64,000 bases of DNA from Qipengyuania mesophila. GTDB lineage: Bacteria > Pseudomonadota > Alphaproteobacteria > Sphingomonadales > Sphingomonadaceae. A program made the position numbers and the translations under genes. The stretch spans positions 1 to 64,000 of the forward strand of contig NZ_JAIGNU010000004.1 of assembly GCF_019711655.1 (NCBI RefSeq), read 5' to 3'. Positions 63,394 to 64,000 of this stretch are shown here, one piece after another. The notes beneath the pieces were generated by a model. It saw only the letters and a list, made by a program, of their open reading frames with translations, ran no database searches and was not told where the DNA came from. The first letter of the stretch is position 1. Each line of letters opens with the position of its first letter.

Positions 63394-64000
63394 TGGTTTT
63401 GAGCCGCGGTGACGATTATCCGATCCACCAGACACCGGAGCCGGTCGCCTATGCCGGCACCGACCGCAATTTCTACGACCGCTATTTCTTCAACGGCTAT
63501 GCCCCCGACGGCAGCGGCTTCTTCGCGGTCGCGCTGGGCATCTACCCGCATCTCGACGTGATCGATGCGCATTTCAACGTCGTCCGCGACGGAGTGCAGC
63601 ACTGCATCCATGCCAGCACCGAGCTGGGGATGGAGCGGATGGCGATGGCAGCGGGCCCGATCTCGGTCGAGATCATCGAGGCGCTCCATATCCTGCGGAT
63701 CCGGCTCGAGCCATGCGAGGGGATGGCGGCGGACATCACCTTTACCGGGCGGGCCTTCCCGATCGAGGAGCCGCGCTTCACCCACCGCATCGGCCCGCGC
63801 GCCTTCATGGACTACACGCGCCTGACACAGAACGGCGGATACGAGGGCTGGATCGAGGTCGACGGAGATCGCCGTGACCTGGCCGATGGGACGATGGGCA
63901 CGCGGGACCGGAGCTGGGGCGTGCGACCGATCGGTGCGCGCGACATGCAGCCGATGCCCGGACACACATTGCCCGGCTTCTTCTGGCAGTGGACGCCGGT
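63393..64000 (+). CDS. Conserved hypothetical protein, truncated by the window end
   Basis: An open frame of 202 codons running off the window. It begins at GTG 63393 overlapping the upstream TAG; TTG 63399 is an alternative. The start region reads VLSRGDDYPIHQTPEPVAYA, followed by FYDRYFFNGYAPDGSGFFAV, and RDRSWGVRPIGARDMQ lies near the visible end. The WGVRP block and beta-rich pattern resemble DUF7064/CrtC-like lipocalin-type proteins found near such phosphotransferases, but I am not certain. The function is unknown, and coupling to the kinase is likely. Confidence 0.7.
   Translation, partial: MVLSRGDDYPIHQTPEPVAYAGTDRNFYDRYFFNGYAPDGSGFFAVALGIYPHLDVIDAHFNVVRDGVQHCIHASTELGMERMAMAAGPISVEIIEALHILRIRLEPCEGMAADITFTGRAFPIEEPRFTHRIGPRAFMDYTRLTQNGGYEGWIEVDGDRRDLADGTMGTRDRSWGVRPIGARDMQPMPGHTLPGFFWQWTP

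Overview
The window is a gene-dense, GC-rich bacterial chromosome segment. Its gene content and order fit an alphaproteobacterium of the order Sphingomonadales, most likely the Erythrobacteraceae (Erythrobacter/Qipengyuania-like). The markers are ilvB-(small ORF)-ilvH-(repeat)-ilvC next to miaA/serB, a Coq4-type protein, rpiB-glyA-nrdR, yqeY-dnaG-rpoD divergent from carAB, a carotenoid oxygenase, and small secreted two-cysteine proteins of a kind I associate with sphingomonads. This assignment is inferred from family resemblance; no search was run. I see no prophage, insertion sequence, CRISPR array or large accessory island, so this is mostly ordinary core chromosome with a few lineage-specific small genes.

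Layout. 1-200: two identical tRNA-Glu genes. 0.3-8.3 kb: recJ, a flavodoxin-like protein, an unknown protein, an AHH-type nuclease-like protein, a nitronate-monooxygenase-like flavoprotein, an amidohydrolase and a MASE1-PAS-GGDEF diguanylate cyclase. 8.3-19.5 kb: amino-acid biosynthesis (leuA with a candidate leader peptide, ilvC, ilvH, ilvB, serB) with a thioesterase, an epoxide hydrolase, an FMN alpha-hydroxyacid dehydrogenase, two small unknowns and miaA. 19.5-29 kb: Coq4, nitroreductase, purL, small membrane proteins, xseB-ispA-coaD, a cyclophilin and queA. 28.9-38 kb: a TetR regulator divergent from a carotenoid oxygenase and an ABC-2 transporter, a DUF481 protein, tgt, an M50-like membrane protease and an S9 peptidase. 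38-44 kb: rpsD, chorismate mutase, three paralogous secreted small proteins, trmJ, nrdR, a pair of 74-residue membrane peptides, glyA and rpiB. 44-55.5 kb: a beta-helix protein, rpoD, dnaG, a lipoprotein, yqeY, carA, a small lipoprotein, carB and greA. 55.5-64 kb: an acetyltransferase, a DUF4170 protein, a four-gene stress-type membrane protein cluster, eno, an M13 peptidase lipoprotein, a phosphotransferase and a truncated unknown gene.

How the genes work together. leuA, ilvB, ilvH and ilvC cover much of valine/leucine/isoleucine synthesis. The leuA upstream region encodes a 16-codon, leucine-rich ORF followed by mutually exclusive RNA pairings, which looks like an attenuator. queA and tgt both act in queuosine modification of tRNA. 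ispA and Coq4 fit isoprenoid/ubiquinone metabolism. The sigma-70 and primase genes form the classic macromolecular-synthesis cluster.

The most interesting unexplained items are the leuA leader, the triplet of secreted two-cysteine proteins, a lower-GC lipoprotein gene sitting between carA and carB, the duplicated 74-residue membrane peptides, the coupled small ORF between ilvB and ilvH, and hairpins placed at the dnaG start codon and in the ilvB leader.
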